Shown: one piece after another, positions 1 to 9,315 of the stretch
Numbering within the stretch: the first letter of the stretch is position 1
Layout of the letters: every line of letters starts with the position of its first letter
Source of the DNA: Pleurocapsa sp. PCC 7327
GTDB taxonomy: Bacteria > Cyanobacteriota > Cyanobacteriia > Cyanobacteriales > Microcystaceae
Reading direction: 5' to 3'
Assembly (NCBI RefSeq): GCF_000317025.1
Contig: NC_019689.1
Span: 943,501-1,007,500, forward strand
Length of the DNA stretch: 64,000 nt
Position numbers and translations under genes: made by a program
The notes under the pieces: model-generated
Told to the model about the DNA's origin: nothing
Databases searched by the model: none
Seen by the model: the letters and a program-made list of their open reading frames with translations, nothing else

Positions 1-483
1 ATGTTGACTTTGCACGGACGCACCCGCGCTCAAGGATACAACGGTTCGGCGCGGTGGGACTGGATCGCACGAGTCAAGGAAGTACTCTCAATTCCCGTTA
101 TTGCCAACGGAGATATCGTTTCTGTCGAATTCGCCGTGCGCTGTTTAGAAGAGACGGGTGCTGATGGGGTTATGTGTTCGCGGGGAACCCTAGGGCATCC
201 TTTTTTGGTTGGAGAGATCGATTATTTTTTGAAGACGGGAAACCCATTACCATCACCGACACCCGTCGAACGTCTCGAATGTTCCAAAGAGCATTTGTGC
301 CTTCTGTGGGAATATAAAGGCAAACGAGGGATTTTTCAGTCTAGAAAGCATCTGGCTTGGTATTGTACGGGATTTGCTAATGCATCTGAGTTGCGAGACA
401 AAGTATCTCGGATCGAAACCGTCGAGGAAGGATGCGAGTTGCTCGATCGCGCCATCGCCCGTCTGGTTTGTTTGGAAAAGTAG
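1..483 (+). CDS. tRNA-dihydrouridine synthase, DusB-like (5' partial)
   Basis: This is the C-terminal half of a flavoprotein that reduces uridine to dihydrouridine in tRNA. The visible part has the family segments LTLHGRTRAQGY (FMN/RNA-binding strand), PVIANGDI and GADGVMCSRGTLGHPFL, followed by the helical C-terminal domain. The ATG at position 1 is not a credible start, because full-length enzymes are about 320-350 aa and the catalytic Cys region lies upstream of this part. The gene therefore begins before the window. DusB/NifR3-type is more likely than DusA, and a recognisable dusA lies separately at 56107-57129. Confidence 0.88.
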   Translation: MLTLHGRTRAQGYNGSARWDWIARVKEVLSIPVIANGDIVSVEFAVRCLEETGADGVMCSRGTLGHPFLVGEIDYFLKTGNPLPSPTPVERLECSKEHLCLLWEYKGKRGIFQSRKHLAWYCTGFANASELRDKVSRIETVEEGCELLDRAIARLVCLEK

Positions 484-562
484 TATTTTTTTCCCTTTTG
501 AATGGGACTGACATGCCGAAATCGGGAGCTTACGCTGAAATTTAGGTCAAACGGTAGAAGCT

Positions 563-793
563 ATGCTTGAGTTTGAGAGCGATAATAGAATCTATGGAAA
601 GCCCCGAAAAACTATGAGTCTTAAGGAGATCTTCAAACAGGGTTTAAGAGATGGTTATCTCGATCCAAAGCTCAAAGCAGAAGTGATGCGAATTTGCCAT
701 CCCGATTCAATTTTGTCCGCTGAAGATCGCGTTTATTTAGATCGGTTAATGGGTGCAATTTTAACGGGAGAAATTGCTGGATTATATTTATAA
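563..793 (+). CDS. small conserved-type hypothetical protein
   Basis: A short soluble protein that I do not recognise. It has 76 aa from the ATG at 563, or 59 aa from the ATG at 614. The second start gives MSLKEIFKQGLRDGYL and has a GGAAAG motif about 10 nt upstream, so it is at least as likely. The sequence is helical and charged, without signal peptide or membrane segment. The phrase ILSAEDRVYLDRLMGAI resembles short cyanobacterial regulatory or adaptor proteins, but I assign no function. It lies in the same direction as the genes on both sides. Confidence 0.55.
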   Translation: MLEFESDNRIYGKPRKTMSLKEIFKQGLRDGYLDPKLKAEVMRICHPDSILSAEDRVYLDRLMGAILTGEIAGLYL

Positions 794-939
794 AAATTTG
801 AATGGGAAATTGATACAAAGATAGGATTTCGGGGCAATCTATAAAAAGAAGTTCGCTAGCTCGGATCGATCGCGCCATCATCGGGGTCAGAGAGGGGCTA
901 AGGCTAACAATTTTTTCCTCTTGCAATTAAACCGGACTT

Positions 940-2835
940 ATGAAATCTTGGCTCGGTTGGCGTAACGATAACGGATCTAAATTTCCTGAAGGCACGATCG
1001 CCCGCGATCGCGCAAAAGCTCAAAAGCCCTTCCAATCCTCCATTCCTTTATTCGGCAGCGTTGCCGCCCTTCTATTTTCCCTCGGTTATTGGATTGCTCC
1101 TTCTGCTTGGGCAGCCGAACGCTTAACCGTTCGCGCGGGACTTTTTGAGCACTCAGTCGAAGTAAAGTCCCTGGAACATTTAGCCAAGACGGGAGAAGTG
1201 CCATCCTCGCTAAAATCCTATGAGTTTTTGTTAACCCCTACTATCAAGCAGGCGTTTACTAAGAGCTTACATGTCGATTCGGCTCTAATCGAGCCACTTC
1301 TAGCAGATTTATTTAGCTCTCCCGATGGCGAAAAATTACTCGACCAACTCAGCAAAGCGCTACCGGGAACCGACGCGCAACGGATTAAAGATACCTTCAG
1401 CCTTGCTTTGCACGGAAGAGATGCTCTGAATTTTCTGAGTTTTATACGCGCCTATCCCGACGCAAATCTTACCGTCGATCTTGCCGAGGTGGCTAAGATC
1501 GCCGTGCAACTTAATGCTTCCGCTTGGCAAAATCAAATGATGAGTCCTCGACTAGAACGCGACCTCCGAGTAGAGGCAAATGAAAATGTTCCTCTCGGTA
1601 TAGATCCAACCGTATCGGGTAACGAAGCCGTTTCGATGGTGACGTTGAGGTTGAAAGATGGAACGAGACAGCGCAATATTCCCGTAGACATTTACTACAG
1701 CAGCAATACTCGCGGTCCTTTGGTCGTCATCTCTCATGGATTTGCAGCCGATCGCAAATTTCTCCGCTATCTTGCCCGACATCTAGCGTCCTACGGCATG
1801 ACAGTCGCTGCCCTAGACCATCCCGGTAGCAATATTGCCGTGCTAGTGAAAAAAGCCTTGGGCATGCGAGTCAGTCAGCTATTGCCTGCCTCCGAGTTTA
1901 TCGATCGCCCTCAAGACATCAGTTTCTTACTCGATCGACTAGAGATCCTCAACCGACGCAAAGGTGTCCTGAAAGGTAAATTGAACGTGCGGCAAGTAAC
2001 GGTTATCGGTCACTCCTATGGCGGTTATACGGCTTTAGCCGTCGCGGGAGCAGAACTCAATCCGAAAGCGCTGCGCAGCTTTTGCCAAGCCGTGTCTCTT
2101 CTACAGCGTTCGCCTGCCGACTGGTTGCAATGTGCGGCTTCCGAATTGCCCTACGGAAGACGACAGTTTAGAGATCCCAGAGTCGCCCAAGTTATTGCCT
2201 TCAATCCCATTATCGGCAATCTCTTCGGCAATGATTTGTCTGGGGTAAAGGTGCCGACATTAATGGTTTCTTCATCGGGAGATGGGATCACGCCAACTAT
2301 CTCTCACCAACTGCAACCGTTTCAGCAATTGTCGGGAGAAAAATACCTTCTAGTCGCGATCGGCGCAACTCACATGAGCTTGACGGATATCAGTAACTTA
2401 AATAGTACTGTCGGACAAAGTACTTTAGTGCAAGAGGTGATGGGAAAAGATGCCGAATCGATGCGACAAATGGCAAAGGCGATCGCTTTAGCCTTTGTCG
2501 AACAGCTAACGCCCGCGGCCCCAACCTATCGACCGTTTTTATCGCCTGCTTACGTCCAATCGCTTTCTGACGAGAAAATAACTTTTCGTTTGGCTAGAGA
2601 ACTTCCTCCCACTGTAGATGCTTGGCTGAGCGTTCTTAATTTAGGCAATCGATACGCTGACTCCGACAAATCTGAAGGCAAGCCTTCCATTCTCAAGGCA
2701 ATTCAAGGGTATTTTATTAATGCCAGAGAGATGATATCTCCGCCCGCTTACTGTAGCGGACAATTAGACCGCTTATTTACCGGACTCTTGAACACCTACG
2801 ATAGCGACCGCTATTATTGGGATAGTTTGGCTTAA
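940..2835 (+). CDS. alpha/beta hydrolase with DUF1400-type N-terminal domain, exported
   Basis: A 631-aa predicted secreted or periplasmic serine hydrolase. A signal peptide follows a basic N-terminus and ends near the Ala-rich site PSAWAAE (about residue 60). Residues 65-215 match the helical DUF1400-type region that precedes the hydrolase fold in many cyanobacterial proteins. The alpha/beta hydrolase domain shows PLVVISHGFAADR (oxyanion-hole region) and the nucleophile elbow GHSYGG. A late ATHMSL motif supplies the probable catalytic His. The substrate is unknown; lipase/esterase- or PAF-acetylhydrolase-like activity is a family inference. It appears to be transcribed alone, converging on plsY. 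Confidence 0.82.
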   Translation: MKSWLGWRNDNGSKFPEGTIARDRAKAQKPFQSSIPLFGSVAALLFSLGYWIAPSAWAAERLTVRAGLFEHSVEVKSLEHLAKTGEVPSSLKSYEFLLTPTIKQAFTKSLHVDSALIEPLLADLFSSPDGEKLLDQLSKALPGTDAQRIKDTFSLALHGRDALNFLSFIRAYPDANLTVDLAEVAKIAVQLNASAWQNQMMSPRLERDLRVEANENVPLGIDPTVSGNEAVSMVTLRLKDGTRQRNIPVDIYYSSNTRGPLVVISHGFAADRKFLRYLARHLASYGMTVAALDHPGSNIAVLVKKALGMRVSQLLPASEFIDRPQDISFLLDRLEILNRRKGVLKGKLNVRQVTVIGHSYGGYTALAVAGAELNPKALRSFCQAVSLLQRSPADWLQCAASELPYGRRQFRDPRVAQVIAFNPIIGNLFGNDLSGVKVPTLMVSSSGDGITPTISHQLQPFQQLSGEKYLLVAIGATHMSLTDISNLNSTVGQSTLVQEVMGKDAESMRQMAKAIALAFVEQLTPAAPTYRPFLSPAYVQSLSDEKITFRLARELPPTVDAWLSVLNLGNRYADSDKSEGKPSILKAIQGYFINAREMISPPAYCSGQLDRLFTGLLNTYDSDRYYWDSLA

Positions 2836-2847
2836 CGACAATTAACA

Positions 2848-3498
2848 TCAAGCTTCTTCTTGTAATTTTTGCCCGATCCGAGGTTCGGTTCCGGCAAGGA
2901 GACGACTGATATTGCTTCGGTGACGAACGATTACATATATTCCCGCTATGGCTGCAAATAGAATATAAGGAAGGGGTTGTTTGAGAAAAATCATTAGCAT
3001 ATTAACCGCGATCGCGCCGCCAATCGAACTGAGAGAAACGATTCTCGACAGTACTAAAACGATTAAAAAACTTGCTAACGCTCCCAAAGCCACAACAGGG
3101 TTCATTACTAATAAAATGCCTAAGCCAGTGGCTACAGATTTCCCTCCGCTAAAGTTGAGAAAAATCGATTTACTGTGACCGAAGATCGCCGCTAAACCTG
3201 TGGCAACGATGAGCCAAGGCTGCCAATTGGCAGGAAGAATTTCTGTAGGATAAACCGCATAAAAAAGATCGACCAATGCAACTGCGATCGCTCCTTTGAG
3301 GAGATCGATTAATAAAACCGCGATCCCAGCACCTTTTCCTAGCGTTCTCAGAACATTAGTTGCCCCAGTCGAACCAGAACCATGCTCTCTAATATCGATT
3401 CCTTTGAGATAGCGTCCGGCTAGATATCCAGTCGGAATCGAACCGAACAAATAAGCAACGATTGCGAGTAGTCCGCTGACAAGTATAGAGACAAGCAT
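2848..3498 (-). CDS. plsY: acyl-phosphate:glycerol-3-phosphate acyltransferase PlsY
   Basis: A 216-aa polytopic membrane enzyme that transfers an acyl group from acyl-phosphate to glycerol-3-phosphate, the first step of phospholipid synthesis. The family signatures are visible: SIPTGYLAGR near the N-terminus, GSGSTGATNVLR (substrate-binding loop), and GHSKSIFLNFSGGKSVATGLG. About five to seven hydrophobic segments are present, and the length is normal. It converges with the upstream hydrolase gene with only a 12-nt gap. A GTTAGTGGTTAGT low-complexity patch lies just upstream of its start. Confidence 0.95.
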   Translation of the reverse strand: MLVSILVSGLLAIVAYLFGSIPTGYLAGRYLKGIDIREHGSGSTGATNVLRTLGKGAGIAVLLIDLLKGAIAVALVDLFYAVYPTEILPANWQPWLIVATGLAAIFGHSKSIFLNFSGGKSVATGLGILLVMNPVVALGALASFLIVLVLSRIVSLSSIGGAIAVNMLMIFLKQPLPYILFAAIAGIYVIVRHRSNISRLLAGTEPRIGQKLQEEA

Positions 3499-3552
3499 GG
3501 TGAGTCGTTAGTGGTTAGTCAACCGATGAAAAGATTTACGATTTTAGATTAT

Positions 3553-3573
3553 CCCACGACTAAAGTGCGTGGG
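3553..3573. repeat. hairpin CCCACG...CGTGGG
   Basis: An inverted repeat with 6-bp perfect arms and a 9-nt loop, in the plsY-mnmG spacer. It resembles the short hairpins found at ends of IS200/IS605-type elements and their remnants in cyanobacteria. No transposase lies nearby. The rest of the 240-bp spacer holds HIP1 octamers and nothing else I can identify. Confidence 0.4.
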
Positions 3574-3738
3574 CTTGAAAGTCTTTTAATCGATCGAGAG
3601 TCTTTTGCCACTAATTGATTTCGCGATATCGCAAACGATCGCGCTAAAATCTATAGCAAATCTTCCTCATGGCTATTTTTGATCTCGCGATCGCGCGCTT
3701 TCGTTGACGATTGATAAAGTTCGATAAATCGATAATCT

Positions 3739-5643
3739 TTACACGGATTGATAGCGCGATCGCACTTCTAAATACACCAACAATGCATTAATGTCAGCCG
3801 GATTCACGCCGCCAATTCTGGAAGCTTGACCGATGGTTAAAGGTTTAACTTTGTTTAATTTTTCCCTTGCTTCCATTGACAAAGTGTCAATTTTTATGTA
3901 GTCAAGATCTTTGGGTAATTGGCGATTGGCGTGACGCGCGATTTGGTCGATTTGATTTTGTTGGCGTTGCAGATAACCGGAATATTTAATCTCGATTTCT
4001 ACGCCTTCTTTTTCGGCGGGATCGAGATGGGGATTGCCCAAGCCAAAACGTTCTAAATCGACGTAATGAAAACCGGGACGGCGCAACAGGTCAGCAAGGG
4101 GAATCGAGCCTTTGATTTTTTGTCCGGTTGCCGCCGCGATCGCGATGCCGATTTCATCTTTTTCTTTGACGCGCGTTTCGTGCAGTCGTTCCTTCTCGGC
4201 AACGATATTTGCTTGCTTGCGCTGGAAGATTTCCCAACGACGGTCATCTATCAAACCAATTGCGCGACCTAGTGGCGTGAGGCGTTGGTCGGCATTATCA
4301 GAACGCAAAATCAACCGATACTCAGATCGAGAAGTTAACATGCGATAGGGTTCCCGCAGGTCTTTGGTACAAAGGTCATCAACTAGCGTTCCGATATAGC
4401 TTTCTTCGCGGGGAAAAACGAGCATTTCCCGCCCCCTAACGAATCTAGCTGCATTGATTCCCGCCACGATTCCCTGGGCTGCGGCTTCTTCGTATCCGGT
4501 CGTTCCGTTAATTTGTCCCGCACAGAATAATCCTTCGATTTTCTTAGTCATGAGAGTGGGATAGCACTGCGTCGCAGGCAGATAGTCGTACTCCACCGCA
4601 TAGGCAGGGCGCAGCATGACGCAGTTTTCCAATCCCGGCAGAGTATGCAACATGGCGAGTTGCAGGTTCTCTGGCAGTCCGGTAGAGAATCCCTGGATAT
4701 AAAGTTCGGGAATATCTCGTCCTTCGGGTTCGATAAAGATTTGGTGACTTTCTTTATCGGCGAAGCGAACGATTTTATCTTCGATAGAAGGACAGTAACG
4801 CGGTCCTTTGGAATCGATAAACCCACCATAAATTGGGGAGAGATGCAAGTTATCTCGAATCAGTTGATGGGTTTCGGCAGTTGTGCGGGTGAGATAGCAA
4901 TTCATTTGCTCTCTGTGTACCCAAACTTCTGGATCGAAGCTGAACCAACGGACTTCTTCATCGGGAGGTTGAGGTTCTAATTTGCTGTAGTCAACAGAAC
5001 GCTTATCTACTCGTGCGGGAGTTCCCGTTTTCAGCCTTCCGGTTTCAAAACCCAGACGGTTCAAAGTTTCAGTTAACCCGACGGCGGCAAACTCCCCAGC
5101 GCGTCCTGCTGACATCGATTTACCGCCAACCCAAATGCGACCGCCTAAAAAGGTTCCCGTGGTGAGAATGACGGCTTTGGTTTGGAAGCAAGCGCCAAAG
5201 TAGGTTTGCACGCCGATAACTTCGTCGTTTTTCCCCAATACCAAGTCTGTCGCCATGCCTTCGCGAACGAGCAAATTTTCTTGGTTTTCGACGATATTTT
5301 TCATCACTGCGGCATATTCGCGCTTGTCGGTTTGGGCGCGCAATGCCCAGACAGCAGGTCCTCGCGAGGAGTTGAGAACGCGCTTTTGTAGGTAAGTTCG
5401 GTCTGCCATTTTGCCAATTTCCCCGCCCAGTGCATCGACTTCGTGGGTAAGCTGGGATTTGGCTGGTCCTCCGACGGCTGGATTACAAGGCTGCCAAGCA
5501 ATTTTGTCTAGGTTGAGGGTTAGCATGAGGGTACGACAACCCAGACGGGCGCAAGCGAGGGCAGCTTCGCAACCTGAATGTCCTGCCCCAACTACGATGA
5601 CGTCAAAAGCGTCTTGGAATTCTATCGAGGATGCGATCGTCAT
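3739..5643 (-). CDS. mnmG: tRNA uridine-5-carboxymethylaminomethyl modification enzyme MnmG
   Basis: A 634-aa FAD enzyme (GidA). With MnmE it installs the cmnm5 group on wobble U34 of certain tRNAs. The N-terminal dinucleotide fold reads [16 protein letters not shown]. Further signatures are [12 protein letters not shown], the GTFLGG strand, RLKTGTPAR and [17 protein letters not shown]. The C-terminal helical domain that contacts MnmE and tRNA ends normally near [16 protein letters not shown]. Length is typical. It is transcribed alone on the minus strand, with the next gene diverging. Confidence 0.97.
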   Translation of the reverse strand: MTIASSIEFQDAFDVIVVGAGHSGCEAALACARLGCRTLMLTLNLDKIAWQPCNPAVGGPAKSQLTHEVDALGGEIGKMADRTYLQKRVLNSSRGPAVWALRAQTDKREYAAVMKNIVENQENLLVREGMATDLVLGKNDEVIGVQTYFGACFQTKAVILTTGTFLGGRIWVGGKSMSAGRAGEFAAVGLTETLNRLGFETGRLKTGTPARVDKRSVDYSKLEPQPPDEEVRWFSFDPEVWVHREQMNCYLTRTTAETHQLIRDNLHLSPIYGGFIDSKGPRYCPSIEDKIVRFADKESHQIFIEPEGRDIPELYIQGFSTGLPENLQLAMLHTLPGLENCVMLRPAYAVEYDYLPATQCYPTLMTKKIEGLFCAGQINGTTGYEEAAAQGIVAGINAARFVRGREMLVFPREESYIGTLVDDLCTKDLREPYRMLTSRSEYRLILRSDNADQRLTPLGRAIGLIDDRRWEIFQRKQANIVAEKERLHETRVKEKDEIGIAIAAATGQKIKGSIPLADLLRRPGFHYVDLERFGLGNPHLDPAEKEGVEIEIKYSGYLQRQQNQIDQIARHANRQLPKDLDYIKIDTLSMEAREKLNKVKPLTIGQASRIGGVNPADINALLVYLEVRSRYQSV

Positions 5644-5763
5644 AGTCTAAGCGTTGGCTCGGCAAATACGTATGTTTATTTTAGCGGCTAGTCGGATTTG
5701 GAAGCATTGTCTTGAGACTCTCTAAGATAGAAGAAGCCAAGTAAGAGAAGACGTTTTCCAGGC

Positions 5764-7149
5764 ATGACAAACATACTAAAGACTAAGATAAGGTCTTTTT
5801 TCTTCGCGCCTTCTTGGTTTTGGATGGCGATCGCTATTTTATTGGCAACATCGTTAGCTTTGCGTTTTTGGGAGTTGGGACGATTTAATCAGCTAGTCTT
5901 CGATGAAGTTTACTACGTTAAATACGCTCAAAACTATCTAAGTCGCACGCCTTTTTTTGACGTTCATCCCCCGCTAGGGAAATATTTAATTGCTTTTGGG
6001 ATTTGGGTTAGCAAGCTTCATTTTTGGAATCCTACAGGTCAGACGACAGCTTTTGGCTATCGCTGGCTAAATGCTTTGACTGGTTCTTTGATTCTGCTAA
6101 TTGTTGCTGGGATCGCCTATCAGTTAAGTTATCGTCGCAGCTACGCTTTTATCGCGGCTTGGTTTGCCTGTGCCGACGGGTTGCTATTGGTTGAGTCTCG
6201 CTATGCTTTTTTGAATATTTATCTAGTTTTTTTCGGATTATTGGCTCAGTGGTGTTTTTTAATAGCTTTAGCCCAGAAATCTCTACTGCGTTGGTTGTAT
6301 CTCGTTTTGGCTGGTATTTTTTTCGGGTGTTCTGCTGCGGTTAAATGGTATGGATTGGGATTTTGGTTGGGAATTGGTGCGGTTTGGGCAAGTGCCCGGA
6401 TCGTTAGCTGGTGGCAACGCGATCGCAAGCTATCATTCAATCAACCTTTTTGGCAGAATTTATCCAAATTCAAATTATGGCCTTTATTGGTCTTTTTGGG
6501 AGTAATTCCAGTCGTCGTTTATTGCTTGCTCTGGATTCCCCATTGGCAACTCGATCGCGATCGCGGATTTTGGGAATTACATCAGAAAAGTTGGACGTTT
6601 CACCAACAACTAGGGAGTAGTTCTCAGATCCATCCCTACTGTTCTCCCTGGTACAGTTGGGTTTTGATGGTTCGTCCGGTGGCGTATTTTTTTGAGAAAT
6701 CGGGAAATTCTGCCCAATCTACCGTTTACGACGTGCATGGCATGGGCAATCCAATTCTATGGTGGCTAGGCACGATCGCAATGCTCATTTTAGTAGGAAA
6801 AATAGCGCAACAAGTATACCCGATTCAGAAAAAACGACAACGGGAGTTTGATTTCTCGATTCCGCTTTATTTGCTGTTGAATTATGGGGCGAACTGGTTG
6901 CCTTGGATGCTGGTGCATCGCTGCGCTTTTCTCTACTACTATATGCCAGCCTCGATTTTTGGTTTTTTGGCGATCGCTTATCTAGTCGATCGATGGCTGT
7001 ATAGCGATAATCTTTGGTGGCGGGCGATCGCTATAAATATTATTTTTTTCATTTTGATGGGTTTGGCTTATTGGTTGCCTATCTATCTAGGTCTGCCTTT
7101 ATCAAGGGAGGCATTTGACCATCGCATGTGGTTTCGTTCTTGGTATTAA
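5764..7149 (+). CDS. phospholipid-carrier-dependent glycosyltransferase (GT39/PMT-like)
   Basis: A 461-aa integral membrane protein with about ten hydrophobic segments. The first luminal loop has the PMT-type acidic motif FDEVYYVKYAQNYL and then DVHPPLGKYLIAFG. This DE plus HPP pattern is typical of protein O-mannosyltransferase-like GT-C enzymes that take a sugar from a polyprenyl phosphate. A second loop has the WxWxL-type segment around SSQIHPYCSPWYSW. The acceptor is unknown. The ATG at 5764 starts right after a spacer shared with the divergent mnmG gene. Confidence 0.85.
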   Translation: MTNILKTKIRSFFFAPSWFWMAIAILLATSLALRFWELGRFNQLVFDEVYYVKYAQNYLSRTPFFDVHPPLGKYLIAFGIWVSKLHFWNPTGQTTAFGYRWLNALTGSLILLIVAGIAYQLSYRRSYAFIAAWFACADGLLLVESRYAFLNIYLVFFGLLAQWCFLIALAQKSLLRWLYLVLAGIFFGCSAAVKWYGLGFWLGIGAVWASARIVSWWQRDRKLSFNQPFWQNLSKFKLWPLLVFLGVIPVVVYCLLWIPHWQLDRDRGFWELHQKSWTFHQQLGSSSQIHPYCSPWYSWVLMVRPVAYFFEKSGNSAQSTVYDVHGMGNPILWWLGTIAMLILVGKIAQQVYPIQKKRQREFDFSIPLYLLLNYGANWLPWMLVHRCAFLYYYMPASIFGFLAIAYLVDRWLYSDNLWWRAIAINIIFFILMGLAYWLPIYLGLPLSREAFDHRMWFRSWY

Positions 7150-7254
7150 AGTTGTTCGCGCTACAACAATTGCGACAAAAACCGGAAATCTTTTATAAGA
7201 ATTCAAAGCGGCGCGTTACCTTTACCGTTACAATAAGCTACTGCATAAACTTAT

Positions 7255-7414
7255 ATCTTGCACCTACCCAACTTATCGCCAGAGAATAAATTCTCAACCC
7301 TAACAGGATAAGTCTGTTTTAACGGACTTATCTCTTCTTGAAGTCAGATTTATCTGACTTTAGCTATCAGCCAAGAAATTTATTTCTTGGTAGGATGAAA
7401 AGCTGGTGCAAGAT
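7255..7414. repeat. hairpin-cluster element bounded by 10-bp inverted repeats
   Basis: A 160-bp non-coding element. It begins with ATCTTGCACC (7255-7264) and ends with its exact reverse complement GGTGCAAGAT (7405-7414). Inside are four separate near-perfect or perfect hairpins: 7282-7295 (arms GAGAAT), 7307-7332 (arms GATAAGTC), 7341-7360 (arms AAGTCAGAT) and 7371-7390 (arms CCAAGAAAT). Related pieces occur at 60703-60759 and 63576-63669. The structure suggests a small mobile or RNA-forming repeat rather than a gene. Confidence 0.7.
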
Positions 7415-7418
7415 CTAA

Positions 7419-7560
7419 GAGGTTGTCCCAAAAGTATAGAATGTCATGTCGAGCGTAGCGATCGCGAAGCGAAACATCTGATTATACCAACTCCAAACAG
7501 AGATTCTTCGTTACGTTCTCCTACACTGGAAATGACAAAATGGACTTTTTAGATGTCCCC
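7419..7560. repeat. candidate dispersed repeat upstream of serA
   Basis: About 140 bp running from GAGGTTGTCCCA to AGATGTCCCC. It contains AATGTCATGTCGAGCG and AGATTCTTCGTTACG segments, a composition common in cyanobacterial dispersed repeats (this is recall, not a search). It carries one HIP1 octamer and no convincing reading frame. It directly follows the hairpin-cluster element, so the 494-bp gap before serA is mostly repeat. The serA promoter should lie in the remaining AT-rich 80 bp. Confidence 0.4.
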
Positions 7561-7643
7561 TAAGTAAAGACAAAAAGAAAAAAATTTATTCTTTTTCTTA
7601 TTGTCTTCAAAGTAATAGATATCAAATTATTATTTAAAGGACT

Positions 7644-9224
7644 ATGGCAAAAGTTCTCGTATCCGATCCTATCGACCAAGTGGGCATTGAGATTCTCTCG
7701 CAAGTTGCCCAAGTAGACGTAAAAACTGGGCTTTCTGCTGATGAATTGATTAAAATTATTCCCGAATACGATGCACTGATGCTGCGTTCTGGTACACGGG
7801 TGACGCAAGAAATCATTGAAGCAGGAACTCAACTCAAGATTATTGGCAGGGCAGGCGTGGGCGTAGACAATATCGACGTTCCAGCAGCGACTCGTCAAGG
7901 CATTATCGTCGTCAACTCTCCCGAAGGCAATACGATTGCCGCAGCCGAACATACCCTAGCGATGATGCTATCCTTATCCCGCTATATTCCCGATGCCAAT
8001 GCCTCTGTCAAAGGGGGAAAGTGGGATCGCAAAAGCTATATCGGTTCCGAAGTGTACAAGAAAACGCTAGGAGTGATTGGTCTAGGGAAGATAGGTTCCC
8101 ACGTCGCAACCGTGGCAAAAGCAATGAACATGAAAATTCTTGCCTACGACCCTTTTATTTCTAAGGAACGGGCAGATCGACTCGGTTGTACCTTAGTAGA
8201 CTTGGATTTTCTCTTTGCCGAAGCCGACTATATCACCTTACACATTCCCAAAACGCCGGAAACCACCCATCTCATCAATGCGGAAACGCTTGCCAAGATG
8301 AAACCTAACGTTCGCATTATCAACTGTGCGCGAGGTGGCATTATTGATGAAGAGGCTTTAGTAGAAGCCATAGAATCGGGCAAAATTGCTGGGGCAGCCT
8401 TAGATGTTTTCGAGCAAGAACCTTTAGGAGAATCGAGATTGCGAGAACTCGGTTCTAAGGTGATTCTTACCCCTCATTTGGGAGCTTCGACAGAAGAGGC
8501 GCAGGTCAATGTCGCGATCGACGTTGCCGAACAAATTCGAGACGTGCTGTTGGGATTGCCAGCGCGATCGGCAGTCAATATCCCGGGACTGACCCCTGAC
8601 GTGATGGAAAAACTCAGACCCTATCTGCGCTTGGCAGAAACGCTGGGCAATCTAGTCGGTCAACTGGCAGGGGGACGAATCGAGCGCTTGACGGTCAAGT
8701 TGCAAGGCGATTTGGCTGAGGTTAACAGCCAGCCAATAGTTATCGCTTCGATCAAAGGACTTCTCTCTCAAGCATTGCGAGAGCGCGTCAATTACGTCAA
8801 TGCCGCAATTGAAGCCAAAGAACGCGGGATTCGCATCATCGAAACTAAAGATGCTTCGGTTCGGGATTACTCCGGTTCGCTTTATTTAGAGGCGCAGGGA
8901 TCGATGGGAGAACATTCGGTCACGGGGGCGCTGTTGAGCAATGGAGAAATCCGCATTACCGATCTCGATGACTTCCCCATCAACGTTCCGCCCAGCAACA
9001 ATATGTTATTTACTCTCCATCGAGATATGCCGGGAATTATCGGCAAAATCGGTTCTCTACTGGGGAGTTTTAACGTTAATATCGCCAGCATGCAAGTAGG
9101 TCGAAAGATAGTTCGAGGCGATGCGGTCATGGCGCTTAGCCTCGACGATCCGCTACCAGAGGGATTGCTATCAGAAATTACCAAAGTCGCGGGTATTCGC
9201 GATGCTTATACGGTCAAGCTTTAA
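7644..9224 (+). CDS. serA: D-3-phosphoglycerate dehydrogenase
   Basis: A 526-aa cytosolic NAD enzyme that oxidises 3-phosphoglycerate to 3-phosphohydroxypyruvate, the first step of serine synthesis. The order is: substrate domain, Rossmann domain with GLGKIGSHVA, catalytic RGGIIDEEAL and the HLGAST histidine motif, an intervening ASB-type domain from about 330, and a C-terminal ACT domain (about 455-526, NNMLFTLHRDMPGIIGKIG). The ACT domain implies allosteric control, usually by serine. This is the long (type I) form. The ATG follows an AAAGGA ribosome-binding site. Confidence 0.97.
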   Translation: MAKVLVSDPIDQVGIEILSQVAQVDVKTGLSADELIKIIPEYDALMLRSGTRVTQEIIEAGTQLKIIGRAGVGVDNIDVPAATRQGIIVVNSPEGNTIAAAEHTLAMMLSLSRYIPDANASVKGGKWDRKSYIGSEVYKKTLGVIGLGKIGSHVATVAKAMNMKILAYDPFISKERADRLGCTLVDLDFLFAEADYITLHIPKTPETTHLINAETLAKMKPNVRIINCARGGIIDEEALVEAIESGKIAGAALDVFEQEPLGESRLRELGSKVILTPHLGASTEEAQVNVAIDVAEQIRDVLLGLPARSAVNIPGLTPDVMEKLRPYLRLAETLGNLVGQLAGGRIERLTVKLQGDLAEVNSQPIVIASIKGLLSQALRERVNYVNAAIEAKERGIRIIETKDASVRDYSGSLYLEAQGSMGEHSVTGALLSNGEIRITDLDDFPINVPPSNNMLFTLHRDMPGIIGKIGSLLGSFNVNIASMQVGRKIVRGDAVMALSLDDPLPEGLLSEITKVAGIRDAYTVKL

Positions 9225-9315
9225 GAAATTGTTATTGATTTGTTATTGTTTGTTGTTTATCGACGTACAAATAAATAACAATGAATAAACAGCGATCGAT
9301 AACCAATCTCCTCCT

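Noticed and set aside
1-3. ATG at position 1 as the true start of the Dus gene
   Set aside because: The visible protein lacks the N-terminal half, including the FMN-site and catalytic Cys regions, so this Met is internal.
7282-7390. Tandem transcription terminators for the upstream glycosyltransferase gene
   Set aside because: The stems are AT-rich, have no following T-runs, and sit inside a repeat bounded by its own inverted ends.
7255-7414. CRISPR array
   Set aside because: The four palindromes differ from each other and there are no equal-length spacers between identical repeats.
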